Assembly (NCBI GenBank): GCA_041725875.1
Contig: JBGRQB010000002.1
Span: forward strand, 1 to 64,000
DNA from: JBGRQB01 sp041725875
GTDB taxonomy: Bacteria > Bacteroidota > Ignavibacteria > Ignavibacteriales > Melioribacteraceae
Direction: 5' to 3'
Length of the DNA: 64,000 nt
Part shown: one piece after another, positions 9,529 to 19,262 of the stretch
How the letters are laid out: every line of letters begins with the position of its first letter
Position numbering within the stretch: the stretch's first letter is position 1
The notes under the pieces: generated by a model
The model's database searches: none
Told to the model about the DNA's origin: nothing
Seen by the model: only the letters and a program-made list of their open reading frames with translations
Position numbers and translations under genes: made by a program

Positions 9529-11640
9529 ATGGAAAATCAACTATTAAAAACCTTAAAAAATAACAAACTTTTTAATGGCGTTGATCTGTCGCAAGTCGAT
9601 TTCAGTAGCGTAAAAGGGAAACTTCTCACAGTTAACGAAGGAAAAATTCTTTTCCGAAATACTGATCCGGCAACAAATGTTTATTTTGTTATAAGTGGCG
9701 AAGTAAATATTCTTAATAAAGAAGCAGGCCAGTCAGGTTCTACACACAAAATTGAAAACGATTTTTTCGGTCAGGATGAAGTTATTGAAGGTGTTCCAAG
9801 ATATTCAACCGCAGTTGTTTTAAGGGATTCATATATAATTTCTCTTAACTCGGAAGAATTTAACTCACTGATAGATCAAAATGAAGATTTCCAGAACAAT
9901 CTGAAAAGTGTTGATGCCGGAAGCATTTTGGATCAGGTTCCTGATGATATAGCAGAAGATCATCTGCCTGAACCCGATCTTGAAAAAGCTCTTGCAGGTG
10001 AAAGCAACATTGCAGATTTTGATTTATCTCAGCCTAAAGAGGAAAACAATGAGCTTAATCTTGAAAGTGAAGCAGATTCCGATTCAGCCGGATTTGAAAA
10101 TCTTGATTTAAGTATTGATCTTGACTCAGACGATAAAGAAGAAAATAAAGAGGATGTTGATTTTAATCTCGGCTCCATAATAGAAGATGAACTTCAGGAT
10201 ATTTCCCTTTCCGAAGAAGAAAGTAATGAAACAATCGATTTACCCGAACAGGAAGCAGCAGTGCCTGAACCTGAATCGGCCGATGAAGAGTTTGATCTTG
10301 AAAGTCACCTGATGCAGGAATTACAAAATGACGAAACCGTTGATTTGGGTGAAATTGGAGTTGATAATTCTCAACCTGAAATTCCCGAGCCTGTTGTTGA
10401 TTCATTTCAGGAAGAGAAAACTGTTAAACCTGAAACAAATAATAATGCTGAAACCGGTTCTCCGAACTTAGATGAAAATCGTCTGAAAATGATAATAAAA
10501 GCAGCCGAACTTGTTAATTCAGATTTGCGTCTGGATGACGTTCTTGACAACATTGTAACTGTTGCAACAGATCTTGCAAATGCCGACAGAGGAACGCTTT
10601 ATCTTGTAGATAAAAAAGCGGGCGAGCTTTGGTCAAAAGTTGTTATGGGCGGAGTACCAAAAGAGATCCGACTCACAATTGGTGAAGGAATTGCCGGCTG
10701 GGTTGCAAAAACAAGTGAAATTGTAAATATTAAAGATGCGCAGTCAGACGAACGTTTTAATTCCAACATAGATAAAAGCAGCGGCTACAACACAAACAGT
10801 ATGTTGTGTATGCCTATAAAAAATAAAGATTCCGAAACAGTGGGTGTGATTCAGCTGCTTAACAGCAAAACCGGTGAGTTTACCAAACTTGACGAAGAAC
10901 TGATAAACGCAATTTCAATTAACTGCTCACTTGCACTTGAAAATTCAAGTATGCTTGAACAGCTTCTTAAAGGTGAGCGAGTTTCTTCACTTGGTAAAAT
11001 GGCTAACTTTTTAATTCAGGATATTAAAAAGCCGGTTCTTGTAAGTAAAAGATATACAGAACATCTTCAAAATAAAGATCTGCCCAATGATATTAAATCT
11101 GTCCTGGATATGATGCTTGATCAGATAAACTACGTTGCTGATATTGTTCAAATTACATCCAGCTACGCAGACGGCAACACAATTTTACGCACAATGGATA
11201 CAAACGCACAAAATGTGCTAAACGATTTTGCCGGAAGAGTAGAATCTTATGTAACTCAGAGAAGTTGTAAGATAAATTTAAAATTGGAAGAAAACGCCCC
11301 TGTAAAAGTTGATATGAAACAGTTTTATCAATGTTTCTATCATATAGTTAAAAACGCCTGTGATGCAATGCCGGAAGGGGGAACAATCACAATTTATACT
11401 TCACTGAGTACCGGACAAATAAACATTCACATTAAAGATGAAGGACTTGGTTTACCGGAAACAATTCAAAGCAAAATTTTTGAACCATTTATGACATACG
11501 GAAAAAAAGATGGAACCGGACTCGGACTTTCAATAACGAAAAAAATTATTGAAGATCATGCCGGAGTTATAAATTTCAAAAGTACGCTTGGTGAAGGAAC
11601 CGAGTTTATCATTTCATTACCGGAAAACACACCTATCTAA
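9529..11640 (+). CDS. cNMP-binding, GAF and histidine-kinase-like ATPase protein lacking the H-box histidine
   Basis: The 703-residue soluble protein starts with a CRP-type cyclic-nucleotide-binding fold (about 10-125; NVYFVISGEVNIL). A strongly acidic low-complexity linker rich in D/E/S follows (about 130-305), then a GAF domain (about 325-475) and a kinase-like C-terminus. HATPase_c is intact: N box YHIVKNACDAM (Asn609), G1 DEGLGL (Asp637) and GTGLGLSI. The H-box, normally HExxNP-like, reads FLIQDIKKPV, with Gln497 where His is expected. Autophosphorylation at the usual place is therefore unlikely. It may regulate a partner or act through ATP binding. It precedes miaA by six bases. Confidence 0.82.
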   Translation: MENQLLKTLKNNKLFNGVDLSQVDFSSVKGKLLTVNEGKILFRNTDPATNVYFVISGEVNILNKEAGQSGSTHKIENDFFGQDEVIEGVPRYSTAVVLRDSYIISLNSEEFNSLIDQNEDFQNNLKSVDAGSILDQVPDDIAEDHLPEPDLEKALAGESNIADFDLSQPKEENNELNLESEADSDSAGFENLDLSIDLDSDDKEENKEDVDFNLGSIIEDELQDISLSEEESNETIDLPEQEAAVPEPESADEEFDLESHLMQELQNDETVDLGEIGVDNSQPEIPEPVVDSFQEEKTVKPETNNNAETGSPNLDENRLKMIIKAAELVNSDLRLDDVLDNIVTVATDLANADRGTLYLVDKKAGELWSKVVMGGVPKEIRLTIGEGIAGWVAKTSEIVNIKDAQSDERFNSNIDKSSGYNTNSMLCMPIKNKDSETVGVIQLLNSKTGEFTKLDEELINAISINCSLALENSSMLEQLLKGERVSSLGKMANFLIQDIKKPVLVSKRYTEHLQNKDLPNDIKSVLDMMLDQINYVADIVQITSSYADGNTILRTMDTNAQNVLNDFAGRVESYVTQRSCKINLKLEENAPVKVDMKQFYQCFYHIVKNACDAMPEGGTITIYTSLSTGQINIHIKDEGLGLPETIQSKIFEPFMTYGKKDGTGLGLSITKKIIEDHAGVINFKSTLGEGTEFIISLPENTPI

Positions 11641-11646
11641 AAAATT

Positions 11647-12561
11647 ATGAAATATAACCTTATAACAATTTTAGGCCCCACTGCCGTTGGCAAAACGCGT
11701 CTGGGGGCTTTACTGGCCGGTAAATTTAACGGCGAAATAATTTCTGCTGATTCCAGACAAGTATATGTAGGAATGGATATCGGTTCAGGAAAAGATATAG
11801 AAGACTATATTGTTGACGGAAAAACAATCACCTCCTACCTGGTTGATGTAATTGACCCGAAAGAAGAATTTGATCTTTTTAAGTTTAACCAGATGTTTTA
11901 TCCCGCATTTGAAACAATTCAGAAAAAAGAAAAAACGCCCTTCCTTGTAGGAGGAACCGGATTATATATAGATTCCGTTTTAAGAAAATATGAAATGGTT
12001 CCTGTGGATTTTGAAAGCAGCAGAGCAAAAGAATTGTATGAAAAGCCGGAAGATGAATTAAGAAATGTTTTGCAAAAACTTAATCCCGCTTTGCACAACA
12101 CTACGGATCTTGAAATAAAAGAACGTATTGTAAAAGCAATTTTAATTGAAGAAACAAAGTTGAAAAACCCGCCTGTTGAACGACCCGCAATTAATTCTCT
12201 TGTTATTGGTGTTGCGCCTGACCGTGAAGCTGTTAAAAAGAAAATTACTGCACGATTAAAAATTCGTTTAAAAGAAGGAATGATTGAAGAGGTTGAAACT
12301 CTTTTGAAAAAGGGAGTAACTTTTGAAAAACTTATGTTTTTCGGATTGGAATATAAGTTTGTTGGTCAATACTTGAAAGATGAAATTAACTATAATGATA
12401 TGTTCCAGAAATTGAATTCCTCAATTCATAAATTTGCAAAACGCCAAATGACGTTTTTTAGAAAAATGGAAAAAGAGGGTGTGAAAATTAACTGGATAAA
12501 CGGAGCCGATGTAGAAGTTGCAGAAAAATTGATTAAGGAAAATTATTTTGATATTGAATGA
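11647..12561 (+). CDS. miaA: tRNA dimethylallyltransferase
   Basis: The 304-residue protein adds dimethylallyl to A37 of UNN-reading tRNAs. It has the P-loop GPTAVGKTRLG, the family motif SADSRQVYVGMDIGSGK and GGTGLYIDS. Length is typical for the family. It follows the cNMP/GAF protein by six bases, so the two are probably co-transcribed. Its last 14 bases overlap the next gene. Confidence 0.95.
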   Translation: MKYNLITILGPTAVGKTRLGALLAGKFNGEIISADSRQVYVGMDIGSGKDIEDYIVDGKTITSYLVDVIDPKEEFDLFKFNQMFYPAFETIQKKEKTPFLVGGTGLYIDSVLRKYEMVPVDFESSRAKELYEKPEDELRNVLQKLNPALHNTTDLEIKERIVKAILIEETKLKNPPVERPAINSLVIGVAPDREAVKKKITARLKIRLKEGMIEEVETLLKKGVTFEKLMFFGLEYKFVGQYLKDEINYNDMFQKLNSSIHKFAKRQMTFFRKMEKEGVKINWINGADVEVAEKLIKENYFDIE

Positions 12562-13885
12562 AAATAACGAACTGCCAAAAGAGATAAAAAAATATCTTCA
12601 TAAATTTGGTCTGGAAAATTGGAAACTTGAAACATCTGAAGATAAAAAATATAAACTTGCCATTGTAATTCCCGCGCTTTGTGAATATGAAAATATCAGA
12701 TTGCTGCTGGAATCTTTTACCAGATGTGATGCAACTTATTTTTCAGAAACGCTTATTGTTTTTGTTGTTAACAATCTAAAAAGAGTGGAAGAAAATATTA
12801 AATCTGACAATGCAAAAACACTTGAATTGCTAAGAAATATAATTGCTCAAAAAAGTAATGATGAATTAACAGATAAAACCATAAACTGCGGATTGCAGGT
12901 TGGTCTGGTTGATGCTTCTTCCGAGGGAAATGAACTTCCTGAAAAAGATGGCGGTGTCGGACTAGCAAGAAAAATCGGGATGGATCTGGTTCTCACAAAG
13001 TTTGATTACAACCGTAAGGAGAAAAACATAATTCTTTGTACAGATTCTGATTCTATTGTTGAAGAAAATTACATTACCGAAGTATATAATCAGGTAAATA
13101 AAAAAAATATAAAAGCAGGATATGTAAAATTTAACCATCCGGTCGAAGGTGATTTTGAAAGTCAGAAAGCCATAGTTTGCTACGAAATTTTTCTGCGCTA
13201 TTATGTACTTGGGCTGCAATATGCAGACTCTCCTTATGCAATTCACACAATTGGCTCTACAATGTTGAGCGATGCGGAAACATACGCGAAAATTCAGGGA
13301 ATGAATAAAAGAAAAGCAGCCGAAGATTTTTACTTTATGGAGAAGCTTGCCAAAAACACAAAGCTGGAGTATATCAAAACAACCGGTATTTTTCCTTCAG
13401 GCAGAGGAAGCTGGCGTGTTCCGTTTGGTACCGGACAAAGAGTAAACCGGTTTTTATCTAACGAAGTCGATGAATATCAGCTTTATTCTCCTGATAATTT
13501 TGAAATAGTAAAGCAATGGTTGGAAAAATTTAACAATGAACAAATATTTACTGCTGATGAATATTTGAAATTTGCAGAGCAGATTGATCCTGTTTTAAGA
13601 AGATTTTTAGAAGAACAAAATTTTGAAACTGACTGGCAGAAAATTTTAGATAATAACAAAAATGAAAAACAGATTAACAGACAAAAAATTTTCTGGTTCG
13701 ACGGATTTAAAACATTAAAACTTATTCATTTTCTGCGTGACGAATTAAACCCGAATATAAATATGTTTGATGCGCTTGATAAAATTTTTGAAAAGATGAA
13801 TATCAATTCTCCTGAAAGAAATGAAGAGATTCCTGAACTCGATATTCAGATAAAATATTTGGAAATATTAAGAGACATTGCCTGA
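12548..13885 (+). CDS. Family-2-like glycosyltransferase
   Basis: The 445-residue protein begins its catalytic domain near residue 38 with KLAIVIPALCEYENI, the usual GT-A opening. CTDSDSIVEENY carries a DSD-type metal site. A later KAAEDFYFMEKLAK resembles the ED acid/base motif. A helical tail follows after about residue 330. Acceptor and donor sugars cannot be told. The gene overlaps miaA by 14 bases in another frame; TTG at 12548 has AAGGAA seven bases upstream, and a second TTG two codons later is also possible. No membrane helix is evident. Confidence 0.7.
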   Translation: MILNENNELPKEIKKYLHKFGLENWKLETSEDKKYKLAIVIPALCEYENIRLLLESFTRCDATYFSETLIVFVVNNLKRVEENIKSDNAKTLELLRNIIAQKSNDELTDKTINCGLQVGLVDASSEGNELPEKDGGVGLARKIGMDLVLTKFDYNRKEKNIILCTDSDSIVEENYITEVYNQVNKKNIKAGYVKFNHPVEGDFESQKAIVCYEIFLRYYVLGLQYADSPYAIHTIGSTMLSDAETYAKIQGMNKRKAAEDFYFMEKLAKNTKLEYIKTTGIFPSGRGSWRVPFGTGQRVNRFLSNEVDEYQLYSPDNFEIVKQWLEKFNNEQIFTADEYLKFAEQIDPVLRRFLEEQNFETDWQKILDNNKNEKQINRQKIFWFDGFKTLKLIHFLRDELNPNINMFDALDKIFEKMNINSPERNEEIPELDIQIKYLEILRDIA

Positions 13886-14488
13886 TTAATCATTTGTGTA
13901 AATGTGATTAGCGTAGTAAAAAATTAAAATTCCGGCAGCCAGTAAAATAGCCGTTGGCTGAATTATCTGGTTGCTGCCTGCAAGTGAATGAAGAAAATTA
14001 ATTATTTCCGGTGAGTTCAGATTTAGAAAATCTTTAAACTTAATCGTAACTGTAACTACCACAACCAAAGCAGCCCATATTTTACACGCCTTTCCAAAAA
14101 CTTTGCTTCTGTTGATGTTCATAATAATCAAAGCTATGTAAATAACTACCGGGATAATGGAGAGTAAATTTCCGTTTATAATCAGGTTGAAAATATTAAT
14201 GCTCAGAATAAAAGAGAAGGTAATTAAAAACGCGGTTAAAATATATTTACTTCTTCTTAGTCTGGTTTCGCTGTTATCATAACTTGTAATTTCCAGATGA
14301 AGAGCATCTTTCATTTTAGGATTAAAATAAAAATCCTCGTCAAAGTTTTCTCCTTCCAGCTCAGATATACGTTTTACAACGGAATTAAATTCATCGGGAA
14401 AGTGAAGTTTGTTGATGCGCAGAGCAATTTTTTTAAGCTCATCAAGTGGTTGCTCATTTATGTATTTTTGATATTCGCTGTCAATCAT
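13886..14488 (-). CDS. Membrane protein of unknown function
   Basis: The 200-residue protein has a charged cytosolic N-terminal part (about 1-80). Four hydrophobic segments follow, including ILTAFLITFSFILSINIF, IIPVVIYIALIIM, WAALVVVVTVT and TAILLAAGILIFYYA. I recognise no family. Its stop codon abuts the stop of the convergent glycosyltransferase with no spacing. The Shine-Dalgarno is weak. Confidence 0.6.
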   Translation of the reverse strand: MIDSEYQKYINEQPLDELKKIALRINKLHFPDEFNSVVKRISELEGENFDEDFYFNPKMKDALHLEITSYDNSETRLRRSKYILTAFLITFSFILSINIFNLIINGNLLSIIPVVIYIALIIMNINRSKVFGKACKIWAALVVVVTVTIKFKDFLNLNSPEIINFLHSLAGSNQIIQPTAILLAAGILIFYYANHIYTND

Positions 14489-14575
14489 TTCAATTCTTTC
14501 TGGTTGACGAAATAGAATTAATTAACTATCGGTAAAAATGTAGTTATGTTTTAAATAATTTGCCGTATAAAAGCA

Positions 14576-14595
14576 AAGCGTTCAATTGAACGCTT
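14576..14595 (-). terminator. Hairpin after rmlA, probable terminator
   Basis: A perfect 20-base palindrome (AAGCG-TTCAATTGAA-CGCTT) sits directly after the rmlA stop. The T run on the minus strand is interrupted (TTTGCTTTTAT), so termination is likely but not certain. Confidence 0.55.
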
Positions 14596-14596
14596 A

Positions 14597-15463
14597 TTAT
14601 ATTTCTTCAAGAAGTTTTTCTAAATATTCTTTGTAAAGTGAATTTGGAATTTCACTGATTGTCTGCTCAAACTTTTCCCTTGAAATAAATCCTTTTGAGT
14701 AAGCAATTTCTTCAATGCAGGCAACTTTAAGTCCCTGACGCTCTTCAATTACTCCAAAGAAATTGGAAGCCTGAAGAAGTGCACGCGGTGTTCCTGTATC
14801 TAACCAGGCAACGCCCCTGCCTATTTGAGTTACATTTAAATTTTGTTCTTCCAGATAAACTTTATTTACATCTGTAATTTCAAGTTCACCTCTGCCAGAC
14901 GGTTTAAGATTTTTGGAAATTTCCACTACTCTGTTATCATATACATATAAACCGGGAACAGCAAATTGCGACTTTGGTTCCTCAGGTTTTTCTTCAATTG
15001 AAATTGCTTTTCCCGCTTCATCAAATTCAACAATTCCATATCTCTGCGGATCATTAACTCTGTATGCAAAAATTGTTGCACCGTTTTGATGGGTTTCAAG
15101 AGTTTTATAAAGGAAATCCATTTTTCCGTAAAAGATATTGTCACCCAAAACAAGAGTAACATTATCATCGCCGATAAATTCTTCTCCAATTATAAATGAT
15201 TCTGCAATTCCGTTTGGTGCATCCTGAATAGCATATTCAATTTTTAATCCCACGTGGGAACCGTCACCAAATAACTGCTTGTAAAGAGGAATGGTTTCTT
15301 TGTTGGAGATAATAAGAATTTCTCTGATGCCGCCAAGCATCAAAAGTGAAAGCGGATAATAAATTAAGGGTTTATCGTAAATTAGTGCAAGTTGTTTGCT
15401 GTAAACTTTAGTTACCGGATACAATCTTGTTCCGGCGCCCCCTGCTAAAATAATTCCTTTCAT
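14597..15463 (-). CDS. rmlA: Glucose-1-phosphate thymidylyltransferase
   Basis: The 288-residue protein joins glucose-1-phosphate and dTTP to give dTDP-glucose, the first step to dTDP-rhamnose and related sugars. It has the nucleotidyltransferase signature GGAGTRLYPVT, YDKPLIYYPLS and VLGDNIFYG, and normal length. AAGGAG lies five bases before the ATG. No rmlB, rmlC or rmlD is adjacent, so the rest of the pathway lies elsewhere. It is the last gene of a leftward unit trkA-trkH-exported protein-rmlA with gaps of 8 to 21 bases. Confidence 0.93.
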   Translation of the reverse strand: MKGIILAGGAGTRLYPVTKVYSKQLALIYDKPLIYYPLSLLMLGGIREILIISNKETIPLYKQLFGDGSHVGLKIEYAIQDAPNGIAESFIIGEEFIGDDNVTLVLGDNIFYGKMDFLYKTLETHQNGATIFAYRVNDPQRYGIVEFDEAGKAISIEEKPEEPKSQFAVPGLYVYDNRVVEISKNLKPSGRGELEITDVNKVYLEEQNLNVTQIGRGVAWLDTGTPRALLQASNFFGVIEERQGLKVACIEEIAYSKGFISREKFEQTISEIPNSLYKEYLEKLLEEI

Positions 15464-15471
15464 AAAACTCC

Positions 15472-16260
15472 TTATTTACTGACTTTTATATATCTGGATC
15501 CTATCAGGACATCTTTATCAGTGTAAATATTAAATTTATAATCTCCCGGTTCTGTAAATTGATAGCGGAAGAATGAGTAAGTCCACTCAGGTGTAACTGC
15601 AAATTCTTTGGTTTCAATATATTCATCGTGAGTAAGTGAACTGAATTTTTTTCTCCAGACTTCAACAACGAGTTTTTTTGTATTAAGTGGGGAGTTAAGA
15701 TTTATATAAAGAAAAATCCAGCCGTCTTTCTGACTCAGCTTGGTTGTCTGTTTTGCGTTCATCGGGCGTTCATTTACAACCCATTCGCAAAAATACATTC
15801 TGATATCTTCATAATAGGAAGATTGTTTAACATCTCTTTCCGGAATTACATTTTCAGAAACAGCATCTCCCTGAAGAGAAATTTCCACGGTTTCTTCTGC
15901 AAGTCGTTTTTTATCAGGAGTAAGAAAATAGATTTTATAAGTTCCTGCTTCTTTAAAAACGTAATTATAAACAAGCCAGTCTTTTTCTTCGTTAAGTTTT
16001 ATCGATTTATTGTCAAAAGCATCAAACTCGCCATCTGTTTCTTTATCAACCATAAGATAATAAGTACCATTTTGCAGATTCTTTTTTTCATGATCATAAA
16101 GAACATAAACAGATCCGCCCTTTGGATTGATCTGCCATTTGTTAGAAGCACCAATCGGTTCTCCTTCTTCGGAGTAGCTCTGACAAAAATAAATTTGCTG
16201 TGATAAAATTATTGTTGAAAAAAAGCTGAGTATAATTAATATTTTAAGAGATTTATTCAT
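15472..16260 (-). CDS. Exported protein with two homologous domains, function unknown
   Basis: The 262-residue protein has a signal peptide (about residues 1-20, ending near LSQQ). The mature part looks like a duplicated domain. Half one runs from IYFCQSYSEEGEPIGA to AGTYKIYFLTPDKKRLA. Half two runs from MYFCEWVVNERPMNA to PGDYKFNIYTDKDVLIG. Both begin YFC, pass through a W-containing middle and end with F-x-(E/T)-(A/P)-G-(T/D)-YK, a beta-sandwich-like pattern. I do not know the family. It sits eight bases before rmlA and 21 bases after trkH, so it is probably expressed with them. Confidence 0.65.
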   Translation of the reverse strand: MNKSLKILIILSFFSTIILSQQIYFCQSYSEEGEPIGASNKWQINPKGGSVYVLYDHEKKNLQNGTYYLMVDKETDGEFDAFDNKSIKLNEEKDWLVYNYVFKEAGTYKIYFLTPDKKRLAEETVEISLQGDAVSENVIPERDVKQSSYYEDIRMYFCEWVVNERPMNAKQTTKLSQKDGWIFLYINLNSPLNTKKLVVEVWRKKFSSLTHDEYIETKEFAVTPEWTYSFFRYQFTEPGDYKFNIYTDKDVLIGSRYIKVSK

Positions 16261-16281
16261 AATTGTATTTTAACTGTTAAA

Positions 16282-17727
16282 CTATCTTTTCCAAAAAGCA
16301 CGTGAAAATATTAATAGAACCGTAAATAATTCCAAACGACCCATCATCATTAAGAATGAAAGAAGCCATTTTCCCAGATCGGGGATATTGGCAAAATTGT
16401 TTACGGGTCCTACAGAACCAATTGCCGGACCCACATTTCCGAGTGAAGTTGCAACTGATCCTATTGCGGTTTCAAAATCTACTCCAATTGCAGCCATTAC
16501 AAGTGAAGAGATTGCAAAAATTGATATATAAAAAAGGAAGAATGCTAAAATATGCGAAATTATTTCAGGTGAAACCGCTCTTGTATTAAAGCGAACCGGA
16601 ATTACGGCGCGTGGATGAATTAACCTTCTTAATTCAAGAACACTGTTTTTTATCAATAATAAATGGCGGACTATTTTAATTCCACCTCCTGTTGAACCTG
16701 CGCAACCGCCAACAAAAAGAAGAAGGAAGAAAAATACTTTGTAGAAACTTCCCCAGGATTCATAATCTGCTGTAATAAAACCGGTTGTGGTTATAAGAGA
16801 AACTATCTGGAAAAGAGAATCTCTGAAAGCGGTTCCTATATCTGCATAATTTTTTACAAATAATCCTATACCGATCAACACTGAAAAAACAATGGTAATT
16901 ATAGTATAAAATTTAAACTCTTCATTTTTCCAAACATCATTAAATTTTTTGTGCATTGCCATATAGTGTAAAGTGAAATTTACACCGGCTAGGAACATAA
17001 AAACTGTAATTATATAATGGATGTAAGATGATTCCCAATGTGCAATACTTGCCTGTTTGGTAGAAAATCCGCCTGTTGCCATTGTTGTAAATGAATGACA
17101 TACAGCATCAAAGAAATTCATTCCGCCGGTCATTAAAAGAAGACATTCTGCAAAAGTAAGAATTACATAAATTCCCCATAATCTTTTTGCAGTTTCAGCA
17201 ACTCTGGGATGTATTTTATCTTTTGTTGGTCCGGGAACCTCGGCAACAAACAGCTGCATACCGCCAATTCCGAGGATTGGAAGAATTGCAAGCGAAAGTA
17301 CAATCATTCCCATACCGCCCAGCCACTGGGTAATACTTCGCCAGAAAAGCATTCCGTGCGGAAGTGATTCAATATCATTCAGAATGGATGCGCCTGTGGT
17401 TGTAAAACCCGACATAGTTTCGAAAAAAGCATCTGTGTAAGAAGGAATACTGCCGTGAATTACAAATGGCAAAGCCCCGAAAAGAGACATTACCACCCAG
17501 CCAAGAGAAACAATAAGGTAACCTTCCCGTTTCTTTATTTCTCGCTGGGCTTTTCTGGTTGCATAAACAATTATTCCGCCAACAACAGATAAGCCTGTTC
17601 CGCACGATAACAATGTAATTACATCATTATCGCCGTAATATATTGAAAAGGGTATGCCCAGCATCATAAACAGTCCGTCAAGAACCAGCAGCACCCCTAC
17701 AAGTCGTAATATAATCTGGTAATTCAT
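16282..17727 (-). CDS. trkH: Trk potassium uptake system membrane subunit
   Basis: The 481-residue membrane protein has the TrkH/KtrB selectivity-filter type loops: SGFTTTGASIL, TTMATGGFSTK, ITTTGFITADY and SLGNVGPAIGSVG. It moves K+ (with Na+ or H+) across the inner membrane and is gated by the TrkA ring. The gene lies nine bases after trkA. Late hydrophobic segments end in FSRAFWKR, as is usual for the family. Confidence 0.93.
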   Translation of the reverse strand: MNYQIILRLVGVLLVLDGLFMMLGIPFSIYYGDNDVITLLSCGTGLSVVGGIIVYATRKAQREIKKREGYLIVSLGWVVMSLFGALPFVIHGSIPSYTDAFFETMSGFTTTGASILNDIESLPHGMLFWRSITQWLGGMGMIVLSLAILPILGIGGMQLFVAEVPGPTKDKIHPRVAETAKRLWGIYVILTFAECLLLMTGGMNFFDAVCHSFTTMATGGFSTKQASIAHWESSYIHYIITVFMFLAGVNFTLHYMAMHKKFNDVWKNEEFKFYTIITIVFSVLIGIGLFVKNYADIGTAFRDSLFQIVSLITTTGFITADYESWGSFYKVFFFLLLFVGGCAGSTGGGIKIVRHLLLIKNSVLELRRLIHPRAVIPVRFNTRAVSPEIISHILAFFLFYISIFAISSLVMAAIGVDFETAIGSVATSLGNVGPAIGSVGPVNNFANIPDLGKWLLSFLMMMGRLELFTVLLIFSRAFWKR

Positions 17728-17736
17728 ATTTCTATA

Positions 17737-19077
17737 TTAATGAAAAAATTTCTCAACTTTGTTAACAGCTCCGGGAAGAGCGAAAATTACTACTTTATCA
17801 CCCGGCAAAATTTGTGAATCTCCGACGGTGATAGTTCCCTCTCCGTCTCTGATATATCCGCCGATAATTGCATTTTTCGGGAATTTAAGCTTTTTAACGG
17901 GGTTTTTTGTTACTGTTGAACCTGGTTTGGCAACAAACTCAAATACCTCGGCATCAATTCCCTGCAAGGTTGCAACTGAAATAACATCTGCTTTTCTGAT
18001 AAATCGCATAATGTTATTGGCTGCTATCAGCTTTTTGTTTATTAATGAATCAAGTCCGATTGTTTGGGTAAGAGGAACGTAATCTGCTTTGTCAACTTGT
18101 GTAATTGTTTTTTCAACGCCAAGATGTTTTGCCATCAGACTGGAAATAATGTTTGTTTCGGCATCATTTGTAAGAGCGATGAAGCTGTCCATATCAATAA
18201 TGCTTTCTTGTGCAAGCAAGTCGAGATCGCGTCCGTCACCCTGAATTACAAGTGTATTTTCAAGATAATCGGCCAGATTAAGAGTTTTATCTTTATTTGA
18301 TTCTATAATTTTAATATTTACAGATTTTTCAAGTAATCGGGCAGCTTTTCTGCCTATTTTACCACCGCCCAGAATCATCATGTTTTCAATTTTTACTTCA
18401 CTTTTGCCTGTGAGTCTTATAATATCATCCAGTTTATTTTTGGGAGATATTACAAAAATCTGGTCATTTGGAAGGAGAATATCATCTCCGGTAGGGATAA
18501 TTGTTCTTATTCCGCGCTGAATGGCAACAATTCTGAAGTTAAATCCGGAATATTCTTCCGAAAGTACTTTCATCGATTTTCTTACAACAGGCGCCTTCTG
18601 ATCAAGTTTTAATCCTAACAGGGAAAGTTTTCCATCCTCAAACTCAAGTACGTCGGTAGCAGCCGATCTTTGAACAAGTTTAACAATTTCAAAAGCGGCA
18701 AGTTCTTCGGGGTAAACTATATGATCAATTCCTAAAGATTTGAACATATCTGTGTAATCTGCACTTACATATTCAGCATTTGCAACACGGGCAACAGTTC
18801 TGACCGCGCCAAGTTTTTTTGCAATAATGGCTGTATTGATGTTAATTGCCTCTGAGGAGGTAACTGCAAGAACAAGATCTGTATTTTCTATCTGGGCTTC
18901 TTTTAATACACTAATTGATGTTGATGAACCGTTAATTGTTAAAACTTCAACAGCAGCATCTATTCTGTCCAGCGGAAGCTGGTTTATATCTATAACTGTA
19001 ATGTCATGAGCTTCATTTGATAATTGTTTCGAGAGATGAAAGCCGATTTCACCTGCTCCGGCTATAATTATCTTCAT
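17737..19077 (-). CDS. trkA: Trk potassium uptake system regulatory subunit
   Basis: The 446-residue cytosolic protein has two tandem RCK units. The first Rossmann domain opens with IIAGAGEIGFHLSKQL and the second with MILGGGKIGRKAARLL near residue 230. Each is followed by a TrkA_C domain (RIVAIQRGIRTIIPTGDD and IIGGYIRDGEGTITVGDS). It binds NAD(H) or ATP/ADP and gates TrkH, encoded next. It is the first gene of the leftward trk unit and divergent from the TPR gene. Confidence 0.93.
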   Translation of the reverse strand: MKIIIAGAGEIGFHLSKQLSNEAHDITVIDINQLPLDRIDAAVEVLTINGSSTSISVLKEAQIENTDLVLAVTSSEAININTAIIAKKLGAVRTVARVANAEYVSADYTDMFKSLGIDHIVYPEELAAFEIVKLVQRSAATDVLEFEDGKLSLLGLKLDQKAPVVRKSMKVLSEEYSGFNFRIVAIQRGIRTIIPTGDDILLPNDQIFVISPKNKLDDIIRLTGKSEVKIENMMILGGGKIGRKAARLLEKSVNIKIIESNKDKTLNLADYLENTLVIQGDGRDLDLLAQESIIDMDSFIALTNDAETNIISSLMAKHLGVEKTITQVDKADYVPLTQTIGLDSLINKKLIAANNIMRFIRKADVISVATLQGIDAEVFEFVAKPGSTVTKNPVKKLKFPKNAIIGGYIRDGEGTITVGDSQILPGDKVVIFALPGAVNKVEKFFH

Positions 19078-19262
19078 CTATATTTCCGATAAAAAGTTAT
19101 ACTAATTTAAGAATTATGCAAACTATAAAGATACGATATATTACATAATATACAAGACACAGGCTTTTTGACAAAAATCACGTAAAATTTATCCCGAAAT
19201 TATCAACTTGATTTTAGTGTAGATCTATAATACATTTTCAATGGAATTATACCGGAGTTTTA

